From Sulfurisoma sediminicola (lineage in GTDB: Bacteria; Pseudomonadota; Gammaproteobacteria; Burkholderiales; Rhodocyclaceae): a DNA stretch of 64,000 nucleotides. Every line of letters begins with the position of its first letter. Positions within the stretch are counted from its first letter, which is position 1. Under the pieces are notes generated by a model. That model was not told the origin of the DNA. It was given only the letters and a program-made list of their open reading frames with translations, and did not search any database. This document shows positions 22,032-30,692 of this stretch, one piece after another. The translations under genes and the position numbers were made by a program. Location of the stretch: assembly GCF_003865015.1 (NCBI RefSeq), contig NZ_BHVV01000001.1, forward strand, positions 1-64,000. The letters run 5' to 3'.

Positions 22032-22634
22032 TTAGTCTAGGCTGGACAGGTACTCCGCGACGGCCTTGACTTCGAGTTCGCTCATTTTCGCGGCGATGCC
22101 CTGCATCACCGCGTTGTCGTTGGTGCGCTCACGCTCCTCGAACAGCTTGAGCTGGTTCTCGATGTAAAGCGCGTGCTGGCTCGCGATGCGCGGCAGCTTG
22201 GGCGAGCCGACGCCCTTCTCGCCGTGACAGCTGACGCAGGCGGCGAGACCGGCCCACTGGTTGCCGTAGTTGTAGATGTACTTGCCGACCTCGCGCATTT
22301 CCGGATTCGCCGACTTGCCGGGCGCGACCTTCTGCCGGCTGAAGAAGGCCGCCAGCGCCTTAATGTCGGACGGTTCGAGCTCGGCCGCCACTTTCTTCAT
22401 GTCGGTGCTTTTTCGCTCGCCGCTCTTGAAGTTCCTGAGCTGCTTCTCGATGTACTCGACGTGCTGGCCGGCGAGCTTGGGGTAAAGCGGGCTCGAACTC
22501 TCCCCTGTCGCGCCATGGCAAAGAAAGCAGCGGCCATTGACGAGTTCCTCGGCGCGCTTGAGATCGACGTCGGCCCGCGCCGGCCCGATCACCGCGGCCA
22601 GCAGCGCCATCGCGAGGATTGCCGGGGCTTTCAT
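22032..22634 (-). CDS. Diheme cytochrome c4-type protein (copy 2)
   Basis: 200-residue exported diheme cytochrome, clearly related to copy 1. A signal peptide (1-21) is followed by haem sites CFLCH (about 36-40) and CVSCH (about 131-135), plus the shared tail segment RTNDNAVMQGIAAKMSELE. I start at the ATG at 22634, which begins a clean signal peptide (MKAPAILAMALLAA). It lies four bases after dut and downstream of coaBC on the same strand, so part of its expression may come from that operon. Confidence 0.88.
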   Translation of the reverse strand: MKAPAILAMALLAAVIGPARADVDLKRAEELVNGRCFLCHGATGESSSPLYPKLAGQHVEYIEKQLRNFKSGERKSTDMKKVAAELEPSDIKALAAFFSRQKVAPGKSANPEMREVGKYIYNYGNQWAGLAACVSCHGEKGVGSPKLPRIASQHALYIENQLKLFEERERTNDNAVMQGIAAKMSELEVKAVAEYLSSLD

Positions 22635-22638
22635 GGCG

Positions 22639-23088
22639 TCAACCGTGGCCGGTACTGCCAAAGCCGCCGGCACCGCGTTCGCTCTCGGCGAATTCCTCGA
22701 CGATATTGAAGGCCACCTGCAGCACAGGCACCACCACCAGTTGCGCCAGGCGGTCGAGCGGGTTCAAGGTAAAGGTCTCGTGGCCGCGGTTCCAGGCCGA
22801 CACCGAAATCTCGCCCTGGTAGTCGGAGTCGATGAGGCCAACGAGGTTGCCGAGCACGATGCCGTGCTTGTGGCCGAGGCCCGAGCGCGGCAGGATCAGC
22901 GCCGCGAGGCCGGGATCGGCGAGATGGATGGCGATGCCCGTCGGCACCAGCACCGTCTCGCCCGGATGCAGCTTCACCGGCGCTTCGATGCAGGCGCGCA
23001 AATCGAGGCCGGCCGAGCCGGGCGTCGCGTAATGCGGCGGCGTGTCGTGCAGCCGCGCGTCAAGAACGCGGACATCAATCCTGTGCAT
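22639..23088 (-). CDS. dut: dUTP diphosphatase
   Basis: 149-residue trimeric dUTPase converting dUTP to dUMP and PPi. The five motifs are present: [31 protein letters not shown] with the catalytic Asp, RLAQLVVVP, and the C-terminal arm [10 protein letters not shown]. The start overlaps the coaBC 3' end by 14 bp, the coaBC-dut order usual in proteobacteria. Confidence 0.95.
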   Translation of the reverse strand: MHRIDVRVLDARLHDTPPHYATPGSAGLDLRACIEAPVKLHPGETVLVPTGIAIHLADPGLAALILPRSGLGHKHGIVLGNLVGLIDSDYQGEISVSAWNRGHETFTLNPLDRLAQLVVVPVLQVAFNIVEEFAESERGAGGFGSTGHG

Positions 23089-24268
23089 GAGAAAGCATTC
23101 CGGCGATGTGTTCGACAATGCCGCGGGCGACGGTGAGTTTGTCGCCCGGCGGCAGCACGTGGCTCCCCGCCTCGTCGAAAAGCGTGACGGCGTTGGTCTC
23201 GCCGCCAAGGCCGTCCTGCACCAGGTTGCCGACCACCAGCGGCAGCTTCTTGGCGCGGCGCTTGCCCTCGGCGAACTCGTCAAGGTTGCGGCTCTCCGCG
23301 GCGAAGCCGACGCAGAACGGCGCGTCGGGCAGCGCGGCGACCTCGGCGAGGATGTCCGGGTTGGCAACGAGTTCCAGCGTCAGCGTTGCGGCGCCTTTCT
23401 TGATCTTGTGCGCAGCCGATTGCGCCGGCCGGTAGTCGGCCACCGCCGCCACGGCGATGAAAATGTGGCGTCCCGCCAGCGCCGACTTTACGGCGTCGCG
23501 CATTTCGAGCGCGCTGGTCACGTCGATGCGCGTCACGCCCACCGGCGTCGGCAACGCCACCGGACCAGCCACCAGCGTGACTTCGGCGCCGGCCTCGACG
23601 CAGGCCTGCGCCAGCGCGAAGCCCATGCGCCCGGAACTCGAGTTGGTCAGCCCGCGCACCGGGTCGAGCGCCTCGAAGGTGGGCCCGGCGGTGAGCAGCA
23701 CGCGGCGGCCTGCCAGCCGCTTGGGCTGCAGGAAGGCCCGCAGCGCATCGAACAGTTCCTGCGCCTCGAGCATGCGCCCGGTGCCGGTTTCGCCGCAGGC
23801 CTGTTCCCCGCTGGCCGGGCCGAGCAACGTCACGCCGTCGGCGGCGAGTTGCGCGACGTTGCGCTGCGTCGCCGCCTTGTCCCACATCTCGCGGTTCATC
23901 GCCGGCGCCAGCAGCAGCGGGCAATCGCGGGCAAGACACAGCGTGGTCAGCAGGTCGTCGGCCGCGCCATGGGCCACCTTGGCCATGAAGTCGGCGGTGG
24001 CCGGCGCCACCAGCACCGCCGCCGCGCCGCGCGTGAGGTCGATGTGCGCCATGCCGCGATCGTGCGTGTCCCACAGGTCGGACCACACCGGTCGCCCGGT
24101 CAACGCCTGGAAGGTGGCTGCGGTGACGAAATGCGCGCCGCCGGCGGTCAGCACGATGTCCACCGTGGCACCGGCCTTGACCAGCAGGCGTGCCAGCTCA
24201 GCCGCCTTGTAGGCGGCGATGCCGCCGGTGACGCCCAGCACGATGCGCTTATCCGTCAGTTCCGCCAT
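23075..24268 (-). CDS. coaBC: Bifunctional CoaBC (phosphopantothenoylcysteine decarboxylase/synthetase)
   Basis: 397-residue two-domain enzyme making 4'-phosphopantetheine for CoA. The N-terminal flavin-dependent CoaC domain ([13 protein letters not shown]; catalytic His in [24 protein letters not shown]) is followed by the C-terminal CoaB domain ([30 protein letters not shown]). The ATG at 24268 matches the usual [12 protein letters not shown] start. The pantothenate genes panB-panC-panD lie in the same window, so most of the upstream CoA route is here. Confidence 0.96.
   Translation of the reverse strand: MAELTDKRIVLGVTGGIAAYKAAELARLLVKAGATVDIVLTAGGAHFVTAATFQALTGRPVWSDLWDTHDRGMAHIDLTRGAAAVLVAPATADFMAKVAHGAADDLLTTLCLARDCPLLLAPAMNREMWDKAATQRNVAQLAADGVTLLGPASGEQACGETGTGRMLEAQELFDALRAFLQPKRLAGRRVLLTAGPTFEALDPVRGLTNSSSGRMGFALAQACVEAGAEVTLVAGPVALPTPVGVTRIDVTSALEMRDAVKSALAGRHIFIAVAAVADYRPAQSAAHKIKKGAATLTLELVANPDILAEVAALPDAPFCVGFAAESRNLDEFAEGKRRAKKLPLVVGNLVQDGLGGETNAVTLFDEAGSHVLPPGDKLTVARGIVEHIAGMLSHAQD
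23470..23490 (+). repeat. Dispersed 21-bp motif, copy inside coaBC
   Basis: GTCCCGCCAGCGCCGACTTTA matches 20 of 21 bases of the motif, antisense to coaBC where it encodes KSALAG. Confidence 0.5.
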
Positions 24269-24313
24269 GACAGGTAGAATCCTTCGAAAAATCAAAGGGA
24301 ATTCTAGCGCTTT

Positions 24314-24991
24314 ATGGCAATCACCGACTGGCCCGAGGACGAGCGCCCGCGCGAGCGACTGCTGCGACAGGGGGCCGGCGCGCTGTCCGACGCCGAACTG
24401 CTCGCCATCTTCCTGCGCGTCGGTGTCAGGGGACAGAGCGCGGTCGACCTGGCGCGGGTGCTCCTGGGCCATTTCGGCTCGCTGACCCGGCTGTTCGCGG
24501 CCGGCCGCGAAGAATTCGCCGCCATCCCGGGCATGGGCAACGCCAAGTACGCGCAGTTGCAGGCTGTCCTCGAAATGGCCCGCCGTGCGCTACGTGAGGA
24601 ACTGGCCGAGCGCGACCTGCTGGCCACGCCCGGTGCCGTGCGCGACTGGCTGCGCCTGCATCTGGCCGCCCTGCCGCATGAAGTCTTCGTCGCCCTCTGG
24701 CTGGACGCCCAGAACCGCTTGCTCGGCCATGAGGAGCTGTTTCGCGGCACCCTGAGCCAGACCAGCGTCTATCCGCGCGAGGTGGTGAAGCGGGCGCTGG
24801 CGCACAACGCCGCCGCCGTGATCCTCGCGCACAACCATCCGTCGGGTGCGGCCGAGCCCTCCGCCGCCGACGAGCTGCTCACCCGAGCACTGAGAGAGGC
24901 CCTGGCCCTGGTCGATGTCCGGGTGCTCGACCACTTCATCGTAGCCGGCGCAGCCTGTCCGCTTTCCTTCGCCGAACGCGGACTTCTGTAG
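24314..24991 (+). CDS. radC: RadC-type JAMM-domain protein
   Basis: 225-residue protein of the RadC/YicR family. An N-terminal helix-hairpin-helix region ([14 protein letters not shown], then [13 protein letters not shown]) precedes a C-terminal JAB1/MPN fold with the zinc motif HNHPSG plus downstream D (AEPSAAD). Its DNA-repair role has been questioned and the biochemical activity is not established. It is divergent from coaBC, with 45 bp between. Confidence 0.92.
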   Translation: MAITDWPEDERPRERLLRQGAGALSDAELLAIFLRVGVRGQSAVDLARVLLGHFGSLTRLFAAGREEFAAIPGMGNAKYAQLQAVLEMARRALREELAERDLLATPGAVRDWLRLHLAALPHEVFVALWLDAQNRLLGHEELFRGTLSQTSVYPREVVKRALAHNAAAVILAHNHPSGAAEPSAADELLTRALREALALVDVRVLDHFIVAGAACPLSFAERGLL

Positions 24992-24994
24992 CTA

Positions 24995-25024
24995 TTGATT
25001 TCCAGCCGGTTTTTCGGGTATAGT
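24995..25024 (+). promoter_or_regulatory. rpmB-rpmG promoter
   Basis: TTGATT (-35, 24995-25000), an 18-nt spacer and TATAGT (-10, 25019-25024), followed by a GC-rich discriminator (GCGCGG). The -35 lies just beyond the radC stop codon. Confidence 0.7.
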
Positions 25025-25061
25025 GCGCGGCTTTGCTGAAACCGCGAATTTGGAGCACACG

Positions 25062-25295
25062 ATGTCCCGCGTATGCCAAGTAACGGGCAAGTCCCCGATG
25101 GTGGGTAACAATGTTTCCCACGCCAACAACAAAACGAAGCGCCGCTTCCTGCCGAATCTGCAGTCCCGCAAGTTCTGGGTTGAATCCGAGAACCGCTGGA
25201 TCCGCCTGCGCGTGTCCAACGCCGGCCTGCGCACCATCGACAAGAAGGGCATTGACGTCGTCCTCGGCGAGCTGCGCGAGCGCGGCGAAATCTAA
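25062..25295 (+). CDS. rpmB: 50S ribosomal protein L28
   Basis: 77-residue L28 with the typical [10 protein letters not shown] start and the conserved [14 protein letters not shown] basic segment. It lacks the paired zinc cysteines seen in some L28 forms. It is followed 15 bp later by rpmG, the conserved rpmB-rpmG pair. Confidence 0.97.
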   Translation: MSRVCQVTGKSPMVGNNVSHANNKTKRRFLPNLQSRKFWVESENRWIRLRVSNAGLRTIDKKGIDVVLGELRERGEI

Positions 25296-25310
25296 TCAGG
25301 GAGAGCGATC

Positions 25311-25478
25311 ATGGCCAAGGGCGGACGCGAAAAGATCAAGCTGGAATCCACTGCCGGTACCGGGCACTTCTACACGGCGACCAAGAACAAGAAGACCACG
25401 CCGGAAAAGCTCGAGTTCATGAAGTACGACCCCAAGGCGCGCAAGCACGTCGCCTACAAAGAGGTCAAGCTGAAGTAA
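25311..25478 (+). CDS. rpmG: 50S ribosomal protein L33
   Basis: 55-residue L33 starting [14 protein letters not shown] and ending in KEVKLK. The family's [12 protein letters not shown] and [10 protein letters not shown] segments are present, and the zinc-ribbon cysteines are absent (C-minus form). GGGAGAG precedes the ATG. It is the last gene of the ribosomal pair before a strong terminator. Confidence 0.97.
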   Translation: MAKGGREKIKLESTAGTGHFYTATKNKKTTPEKLEFMKYDPKARKHVAYKEVKLK

Positions 25479-25497
25479 GCGGATTCGGATTCGTAGT

Positions 25498-25531
25498 CAA
25501 CAAAAAACCCGCCGCGGCGGGTTTTTTGTTG
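25498..25531. terminator. Bidirectional terminator after rpmG
   Basis: A 16-bp perfect stem: CAACAAAAAACCCGCC pairs with GGCGGGTTTTTTGTTG around a GC centre. A and T tracts are built into both arms, so it can end rpmBG and the convergent gene at 25545. Confidence 0.9.
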
Positions 25532-25544
25532 GGCAATCGGCCGG

Positions 25545-26444
25545 TCAGGTGGTCTTGAGCAGGCCGAGCAAGGCGGCGGCGTTGAGGAAGTCATAGACTT
25601 CCTCGAGCGAACGGCCGGCCTCGGCCGCCAGGCGCGCCGGCGGCGCAGTCCTGCCCACAAGCGCTTCGGCGAAGCGCGGCTGCCACGCCAGATGCGGCAG
25701 CAGCTTGAAGTCCGGCATCTTCTTGAGCCCCACTTCGGCGGCGCGCGCCACTTCGGCCAGGGGCTTGCCCTGCGATGCAGACATGATTCCCCAGAAGCGC
25801 ATGGCTTGATAGGGCCGCGCGGGGAAGCGCCGGCACTCGGTGAGCAGCCGCGCGTCGCTGGTGGTCTTGAGGTGGCAAATCGAAGGGTCGGCGTGCCAGA
25901 AGTCGGGGCGGGAGAACCATGCCGGGTCCGCATGCGCCGTTCGCACCCCGGCATGGACGTCGAGCAAAAGGCACGGGGCAGCCGGCACGTTCACCGCCAA
26001 GGGCTGATCGATCAGCAGCCTGGGCAGCAAGGCATGGATGGCGCCAGCCAGGCTGCGCGCGGGGTCGAACGGCGCGGCCGGCGCCGCCGGGACCGCGACA
26101 GCCCAGGCTGCTTTCGCGGCCGCCGCCATTTGCGCCGCTTCCACCAGCACATCGGCCAATTCGTTGGCCCGCGGCGGACAGTGGCCGAGAACGCGCACCC
26201 CGGGCGGCGGTGCCTCGCCGCGCGAGCAGCAATAGATCAATATCATGCGACCGCCGTACCGGGCCACCAACTCAGTGACCCGCTCCAGCGGCAGGCGGCC
26301 GAGGCATGCAACCTGCGCGACCGACGGATCATCGACCAGCTGCAGGTTCAGGCCCTTCAATCTCGATATCAGCGGCAACAAGGACTTCAGCACCGTGACG
26401 TCGTTGTCCTCAAGCCCCACGGTGGCAATGGCTAAATCCGTCAT
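25545..26444 (-). CDS. Conserved-looking protein of unknown function
   Basis: 299-residue cytoplasmic-looking protein with no signal peptide or membrane helix. The N-terminal 120 residues (MTDLAIATVGLEDND..., with predicted alternating beta strands and helices) could be a receiver-like alpha/beta fold but lack its acidic and Lys signature. A central Ala/Pro-rich linker is followed by a C-terminal helical part ending in VYDFLNAAALLGLLKTT, which recalls winged-helix tails. Five cysteines are scattered. I choose ATG at 26444 because GGAGGAGGGG lies directly upstream. It is convergent with rpmG. I do not recognise the family; a regulatory role is only a guess. Confidence 0.7.
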   Translation of the reverse strand: MTDLAIATVGLEDNDVTVLKSLLPLISRLKGLNLQLVDDPSVAQVACLGRLPLERVTELVARYGGRMILIYCCSRGEAPPPGVRVLGHCPPRANELADVLVEAAQMAAAAKAAWAVAVPAAPAAPFDPARSLAGAIHALLPRLLIDQPLAVNVPAAPCLLLDVHAGVRTAHADPAWFSRPDFWHADPSICHLKTTSDARLLTECRRFPARPYQAMRFWGIMSASQGKPLAEVARAAEVGLKKMPDFKLLPHLAWQPRFAEALVGRTAPPARLAAEAGRSLEEVYDFLNAAALLGLLKTT

Positions 26445-26567
26445 CTCCCCTCCTCCCCGGCGGAAGACGGCGCAACGCAGTGACTTATTCCAAACCTTGT
26501 TATGTTCTGCAACACGAACCGTCGGCGCAACCCTACACGCGACATGGTCGCGGCGCAAGGCGGCAGG

Positions 26568-27830
26568 TCAACTGCCGCCGAGAATGCGGATTTCGCGCTG
26601 CGGGAAGGGAATTTCCATGCCGGCTGCCTTGAACTCGCGCCATATATCGAGATAGATGGCCGAGCGCACCTCGCCGGTGCCGGCCTCGGGATCCTCGATC
26701 CAGAAGCCGAGTTCGAGGTTGATGCCGGAATCGGCGAACAACGTGACCAGCGCCTTGGGTGGCGGATCGCGCAGCACGCGTGGCTGGGCCAGAGCCGCCT
26801 CGACCAGGATGGCCATGGCACGGTCGAGATCGGTGGCGTAGGCCACTTGCACCGGCAGCGCGACGCGCACCTTCGGGTCCGAATACGACTCGTTCTGCAC
26901 CACCGAAGCGACGAGCATCTCGTTGGGCACGATGGCCTCGACGCCGGTCATGCCGCGCAGCACGGTGAAGCGCGTGGTGATCTGCGTCACCTGGCCGCGA
27001 TCGTTGCCGACCGAGATCAGGTTGCCGATACGGATCGAGCGGTCGAGCAGGATGATGAAACCCGAGATGTAGTTGGCGGCGATCTTCTGCAGGCCGAGAC
27101 CGAGGCCGACGCCGAGCGCCCCGCCGAACACCGACAGCGTCGTGAGATCGATGCCCACCAGCGGCAGGCCGATCATCACCGCGAGCACTATCAGCAGTGC
27201 CTTGGAGAGGCGCGAGAACAGCACGCGCAGGTTGGAATCGAGGCCGCTCGCCGCCATCAGCCGCGCCTCGATGGTGCCGCCGATCCACAAGGCAACCAGC
27301 AGGGTCGTCAACAGCACCCCGACCCCTTGCAACACCAGCCACAGATTGAGCTTCTGCTTGCCGACCGTGAATTGCACGCCTTCCAGCAGATCGATGATCC
27401 CGGGCAGCAGGCCGGTGATGTAGAGGGCGACGATGCTCCACGCCACAAGCGAGAACACCTTCTCGAAGCTCGCCAGCCAGGCGACGTTGCGCACGCCGAG
27501 CCGCAACACGAAGAACACCATGCGGATCACCGCCAGCGACAGCAGCAACGGCACCGCCAGCGACAGCAGGTTGACGTGATGCCATTGCGCCAGCAGCGGC
27601 CGCGCGACCAGCACCAGTCCCAACGCCGTCAGTGGGAGGGCGATGCGGCCGATGCCGCGCTGGTGTAGCGGCGTAGTGCCACCGCCGACTTTTCTCCGCC
27701 GCGCCAGGGCGCGATCGACCAGCCAGGCCAAACCGACACAAGCCGCCAGCACCGCGACCTGCCAGATGATGTCCGGCTGATGCAGGTCCTGCCACAGTTC
27801 GCGCAGCAGCGCACCGAATTCACCCTGCAT
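26568..27830 (-). CDS. MscS-family mechanosensitive channel
   Basis: 420-residue inner-membrane protein. The N-terminal half has about five or six hydrophobic segments (from residue 20 to 230). The MscS pore and beta domain follow: GGALGVGLGLGLQKIAANYISG, then DRSIRIGNLISVGNDRGQV and NEMLVASVVQNESYS. It is longer than E. coli MscS (286) because of extra N-terminal helices, as in YnaI/YbdG-type members. It probably releases solutes on hypo-osmotic shock. The ATG overlaps the stop of the PLD-like gene by one base. Confidence 0.9.
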   Translation of the reverse strand: MQGEFGALLRELWQDLHQPDIIWQVAVLAACVGLAWLVDRALARRRKVGGGTTPLHQRGIGRIALPLTALGLVLVARPLLAQWHHVNLLSLAVPLLLSLAVIRMVFFVLRLGVRNVAWLASFEKVFSLVAWSIVALYITGLLPGIIDLLEGVQFTVGKQKLNLWLVLQGVGVLLTTLLVALWIGGTIEARLMAASGLDSNLRVLFSRLSKALLIVLAVMIGLPLVGIDLTTLSVFGGALGVGLGLGLQKIAANYISGFIILLDRSIRIGNLISVGNDRGQVTQITTRFTVLRGMTGVEAIVPNEMLVASVVQNESYSDPKVRVALPVQVAYATDLDRAMAILVEAALAQPRVLRDPPPKALVTLFADSGINLELGFWIEDPEAGTGEVRSAIYLDIWREFKAAGMEIPFPQREIRILGGS

Positions 27831-28378
27831 CAGCGCAACCCTCCCTCTGCATAGGCGAGCGCCTCGCCTCTATGGCGCCGCCAGTTGGCGAGGTAGGCCC
27901 GCGCCAACGGGGGATTGTCGCTCAGAATCAGCAGGTTCTCGGCATTGCGCGCCTGCGCCGAAAAAGTGAAGTTGTAGCTGCCGGTCACCACGATGGGATG
28001 CGCCTCCTCCGGATCGATCAGCACGATTTTATTGTGGGCCGACTGGTAGCGCACCTCCAGCCACACCGGAATGCCGGCCTCCACCAGTTTGGGAATCTGC
28101 GAATTGTCGCCATTGGCCACCATCTCGCGATCGGCCAGCACGGCGACGGCGACGCCGCGGCGATGCGCATCGATCAACGCCCGCCCCAGCGTGCGGCTGG
28201 TGAGCAGGAAGGCCTGGACGTAGATGGTCTGCCGCGCCTCGCCGAGCACCCGCAGCAGCGCGCCCTCGGCGTCGTCCCACGGCGTGAAGCGGACTTCCAC
28301 GCTGCCTTTCGCCGGCAGCGGCTCCGCCCACGCCGAAATGGCCGTCAGCAGGCCGAGGAGCGCGAGGAAAACCTTCAC
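27830..28378 (-). CDS. Secreted PLD-superfamily protein (single HKD, Nuc-like)
   Basis: 182-residue protein with a signal peptide (1-18, cut after SAWA). A single phospholipase-D motif HNKIVLID followed by GSYNFT matches the Nuc/endonuclease subgroup, which dimerises to form one active site and can cut DNA or phospholipid. The start is GTG at 28378, overlapping the rsmB stop as GTGA. A mature PLD domain of about 160 residues is complete. Periplasmic nuclease action is the likeliest role, judged by size and export. Confidence 0.85.
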   Translation of the reverse strand: MKVFLALLGLLTAISAWAEPLPAKGSVEVRFTPWDDAEGALLRVLGEARQTIYVQAFLLTSRTLGRALIDAHRRGVAVAVLADREMVANGDNSQIPKLVEAGIPVWLEVRYQSAHNKIVLIDPEEAHPIVVTGSYNFTFSAQARNAENLLILSDNPPLARAYLANWRRHRGEALAYAEGGLR

Positions 28379-29649
28379 TTGCGCCGCTCCAGCACGGCGG
28401 CATAGAAGCCGTCGGTGCCGTGGCGGTTCGGCGCCAGCTTCATGTCGAGTTCGCCGGCCGCGCAATCGATCACGATGCCCTGCTTCGCCAGAATTTCGTT
28501 GGCCGAGATGCGGACAAAGTCGGGATGGGTCGCGAGGAAGGCATCGATGATGCCCTCGTTCTCCTCGGGCAGGATGCTGCAGGTGGCATAGACCAGGCGA
28601 CCGCCGGGCTTCAGCAGCCGCGAGGCGCCGCCGAGAATGTCGGCCTGCTTGCGCGTGAGTTCCGCCACGCTCTCGGGCGTCTGCCGCCACTTGAGGTCGG
28701 GATTGCGCCGCAGCGTGCCCAACCCCGAGCAGGGCGCATCGACCAGCACGCGGTCGATCTTGCCGGCGAGGCGCTTGACCTTGGTGTCGTTCTCGCCCGC
28801 GATCAGCACCGGATGCACGTTGGACAGGCCCGAGCGCGCCACGCGCGGCTTGAGCCTGGCCAGGCGCTTCTCGGCCACGTCGAAGGCGTAGAGCCGTCCG
28901 GTGGAACGCATCATCGCCCCCAGCGCCAACGTCTTGCCGCCGGCACCGGCGCAGAAATCGACCACCATCTCGCCGCGCTTGGGCGCCAGCAGATGGCCAA
29001 GCAGCTGGCTACCCTCGTCCTGCACTTCGAGGGTGCCGTCGAGGTAAAGCGGGTACTTCGACAGCGCCGGCCGGCCCTCGACGCGGATGCCCTGCGGCGC
29101 GTAACGGCAGGGTTGCGCGTTGATGCCGTCGGCCAGAACACGCGCCAGCGCCTCGTCGCGCCCGAGCTTCATGACATTCACGCGCAGGTCGAGCGGCGCC
29201 GGTTGGTTGAGCGCGCGGGAAAGTTCCAGCACGGCGGCGGGCGCCATGTGCTGCAGCAGACGATCGGCCAGCCAGTCCGGCAGGTCGGCCTGTTCGGCCA
29301 GGGTCAATTCGGGTTCCGCCCGGGCCTTGAGTTCGCCGAGCCAGGACGCCTCGCGCCCGCCGTCGTTGCCCAGCGCCTCGCCCACCTGGCGCTGCGAGAG
29401 GCCGGTGACCTTGACCAGCGCCGCCAGCACCAGGTGCAGGGGCGTCGGCCGTTCGCCCACCACCTTTTCCAGCAGCCGCCGCCGGCGCAGCACTGTGTAC
29501 GCCGTTTCGGCGATGAAGGCGCGGCTGCGGCTATCGACGCGGTTGGCGCGGAAGAAATTCGACAGCACCGCGTCGGCGGGCTGGGCGAACTTCAGCATTT
29601 CCCGCACCACTTGCGCGGCGTGGCCGATCATCGTGTCAGTCAGTCTCAT
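28375..29649 (-). CDS. rsmB: 16S rRNA (cytosine967-C5)-methyltransferase
   Basis: 424-residue SAM-dependent methyltransferase. An N-terminal NusB-like RNA-binding domain (about 1-140) is followed by a Rossmann methyltransferase with DFCAGAGGKTLALG. The two catalytic cysteines lie in DAPCSGLGTLRRNPD and in YATCSILPEENE. Length and domain order are those of RsmB. It overlaps the genes on both sides by 4 bp. Confidence 0.95.
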   Translation of the reverse strand: MRLTDTMIGHAAQVVREMLKFAQPADAVLSNFFRANRVDSRSRAFIAETAYTVLRRRRLLEKVVGERPTPLHLVLAALVKVTGLSQRQVGEALGNDGGREASWLGELKARAEPELTLAEQADLPDWLADRLLQHMAPAAVLELSRALNQPAPLDLRVNVMKLGRDEALARVLADGINAQPCRYAPQGIRVEGRPALSKYPLYLDGTLEVQDEGSQLLGHLLAPKRGEMVVDFCAGAGGKTLALGAMMRSTGRLYAFDVAEKRLARLKPRVARSGLSNVHPVLIAGENDTKVKRLAGKIDRVLVDAPCSGLGTLRRNPDLKWRQTPESVAELTRKQADILGGASRLLKPGGRLVYATCSILPEENEGIIDAFLATHPDFVRISANEILAKQGIVIDCAAGELDMKLAPNRHGTDGFYAAVLERRK

Positions 29650-30692
29650 TCGATCTCCATTTCCTCGACCGTCTGGTCGAAGGTTTCGCCCTTGCGGTCG
29701 ACATGACGAATGCGCAAGGGCAGGCGCTTCGCGACGTCGATCCAGATTTCCGTGGCGTCGCCGCCGGAAGTGCCCAGCGTCTTCAGGTGAATCGCCGTAC
29801 GGTCACCCAGCGCCGTGCTGATCTTCTCCTCGCCGGCCAGGGCGAAGACGTAGCGCTCGATCTTCTTGCCCGTCGCCACGGTGACGGCCATCCCGGTTGC
29901 GCTGACCGGCAGCATGCCGAGCTGCCAGAACAGAGAGAGCATGTCCTGCATCCCGGGCTCCGCCAAGGAATCACGCGGTCCCGGGCTCATCGCCACGCGG
30001 CCGTTCGTCCAGTCGAAGGTAGCATTGTCGCCCGTCGTGCCGCCGCGTTCGACGCGGAACGCCCGCGGACGCAGGCCTTCGGCCAGCACCTCGCCTTCGC
30101 TGATCTGGGTGACGACCGCCGGCTTGAACAGGGCTGCCAGTCCCGTGGTCTCCGCCGAGGCTCGCAGGGTATAGCTTGCGCCGTCCAGAGTCCACAGATG
30201 CTCGGCTCGGCCGACGATGAAACCGCGGCCCATGGTGATGCCGAAGCGCAGGCGCGCGCGCTTCGGCAAGGCGGACGATGCGGCCCCGGCGGCCCCACTC
30301 GCCGCGGCCCCAGGCACCGAGGCCCCGGCCGGCGCCTCGGCTTGAGCGACGGTGGCTGGCGACGAAGCCGATCCCGGGGCCGCCGCCGCCTCGCGCGGGC
30401 GCGCCGGCCTGGAACGGGGCGGCGGGACCGGCTCGGCCGCGGCGGGCGACGCCGGCAGCGTGGGCGTCACCGCGGCTGCTGGAAGCGGGGGCGGCAGCAG
30501 CCGCGCATCGATGCGCTCCTCCGGAGACAGCAATTCGTCGAGAGTCGGCAGGCGCCAGCCGGGGCTGGACAAAGCGACGGCATGCGCGAGCAGCGACACC
30601 GCCAGCGCCAGCCACCAGCGCCGCGCGGCAAGCGCCCTGAGGGTGCGGAAGTCGGCCGCCGGCAGGGTCGGCGTGTTCAGGGCGACGGCCAT
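29646..30692 (-). CDS. DUF3108 protein with membrane anchor
   Basis: 348-residue protein. One hydrophobic segment near residues 29-45 anchors a Pro/Ala-rich linker (about 60-150), and a C-terminal DUF3108 domain (LRFGITMGRGFIVGRAEH to the end) lies outside the membrane. The layout resembles TonB-like periplasm-spanning proteins but there is no TonB C-terminal domain. DUF3108 proteins are of unknown function and often adjoin purN in betaproteobacteria, as here. It overlaps purN by 16 bp and rsmB by 4 bp, so it belongs to that operon. Confidence 0.85.
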   Translation of the reverse strand: MAVALNTPTLPAADFRTLRALAARRWWLALAVSLLAHAVALSSPGWRLPTLDELLSPEERIDARLLPPPLPAAAVTPTLPASPAAAEPVPPPRSRPARPREAAAAPGSASSPATVAQAEAPAGASVPGAAASGAAGAASSALPKRARLRFGITMGRGFIVGRAEHLWTLDGASYTLRASAETTGLAALFKPAVVTQISEGEVLAEGLRPRAFRVERGGTTGDNATFDWTNGRVAMSPGPRDSLAEPGMQDMLSLFWQLGMLPVSATGMAVTVATGKKIERYVFALAGEEKISTALGDRTAIHLKTLGTSGGDATEIWIDVAKRLPLRIRHVDRKGETFDQTVEEMEIE

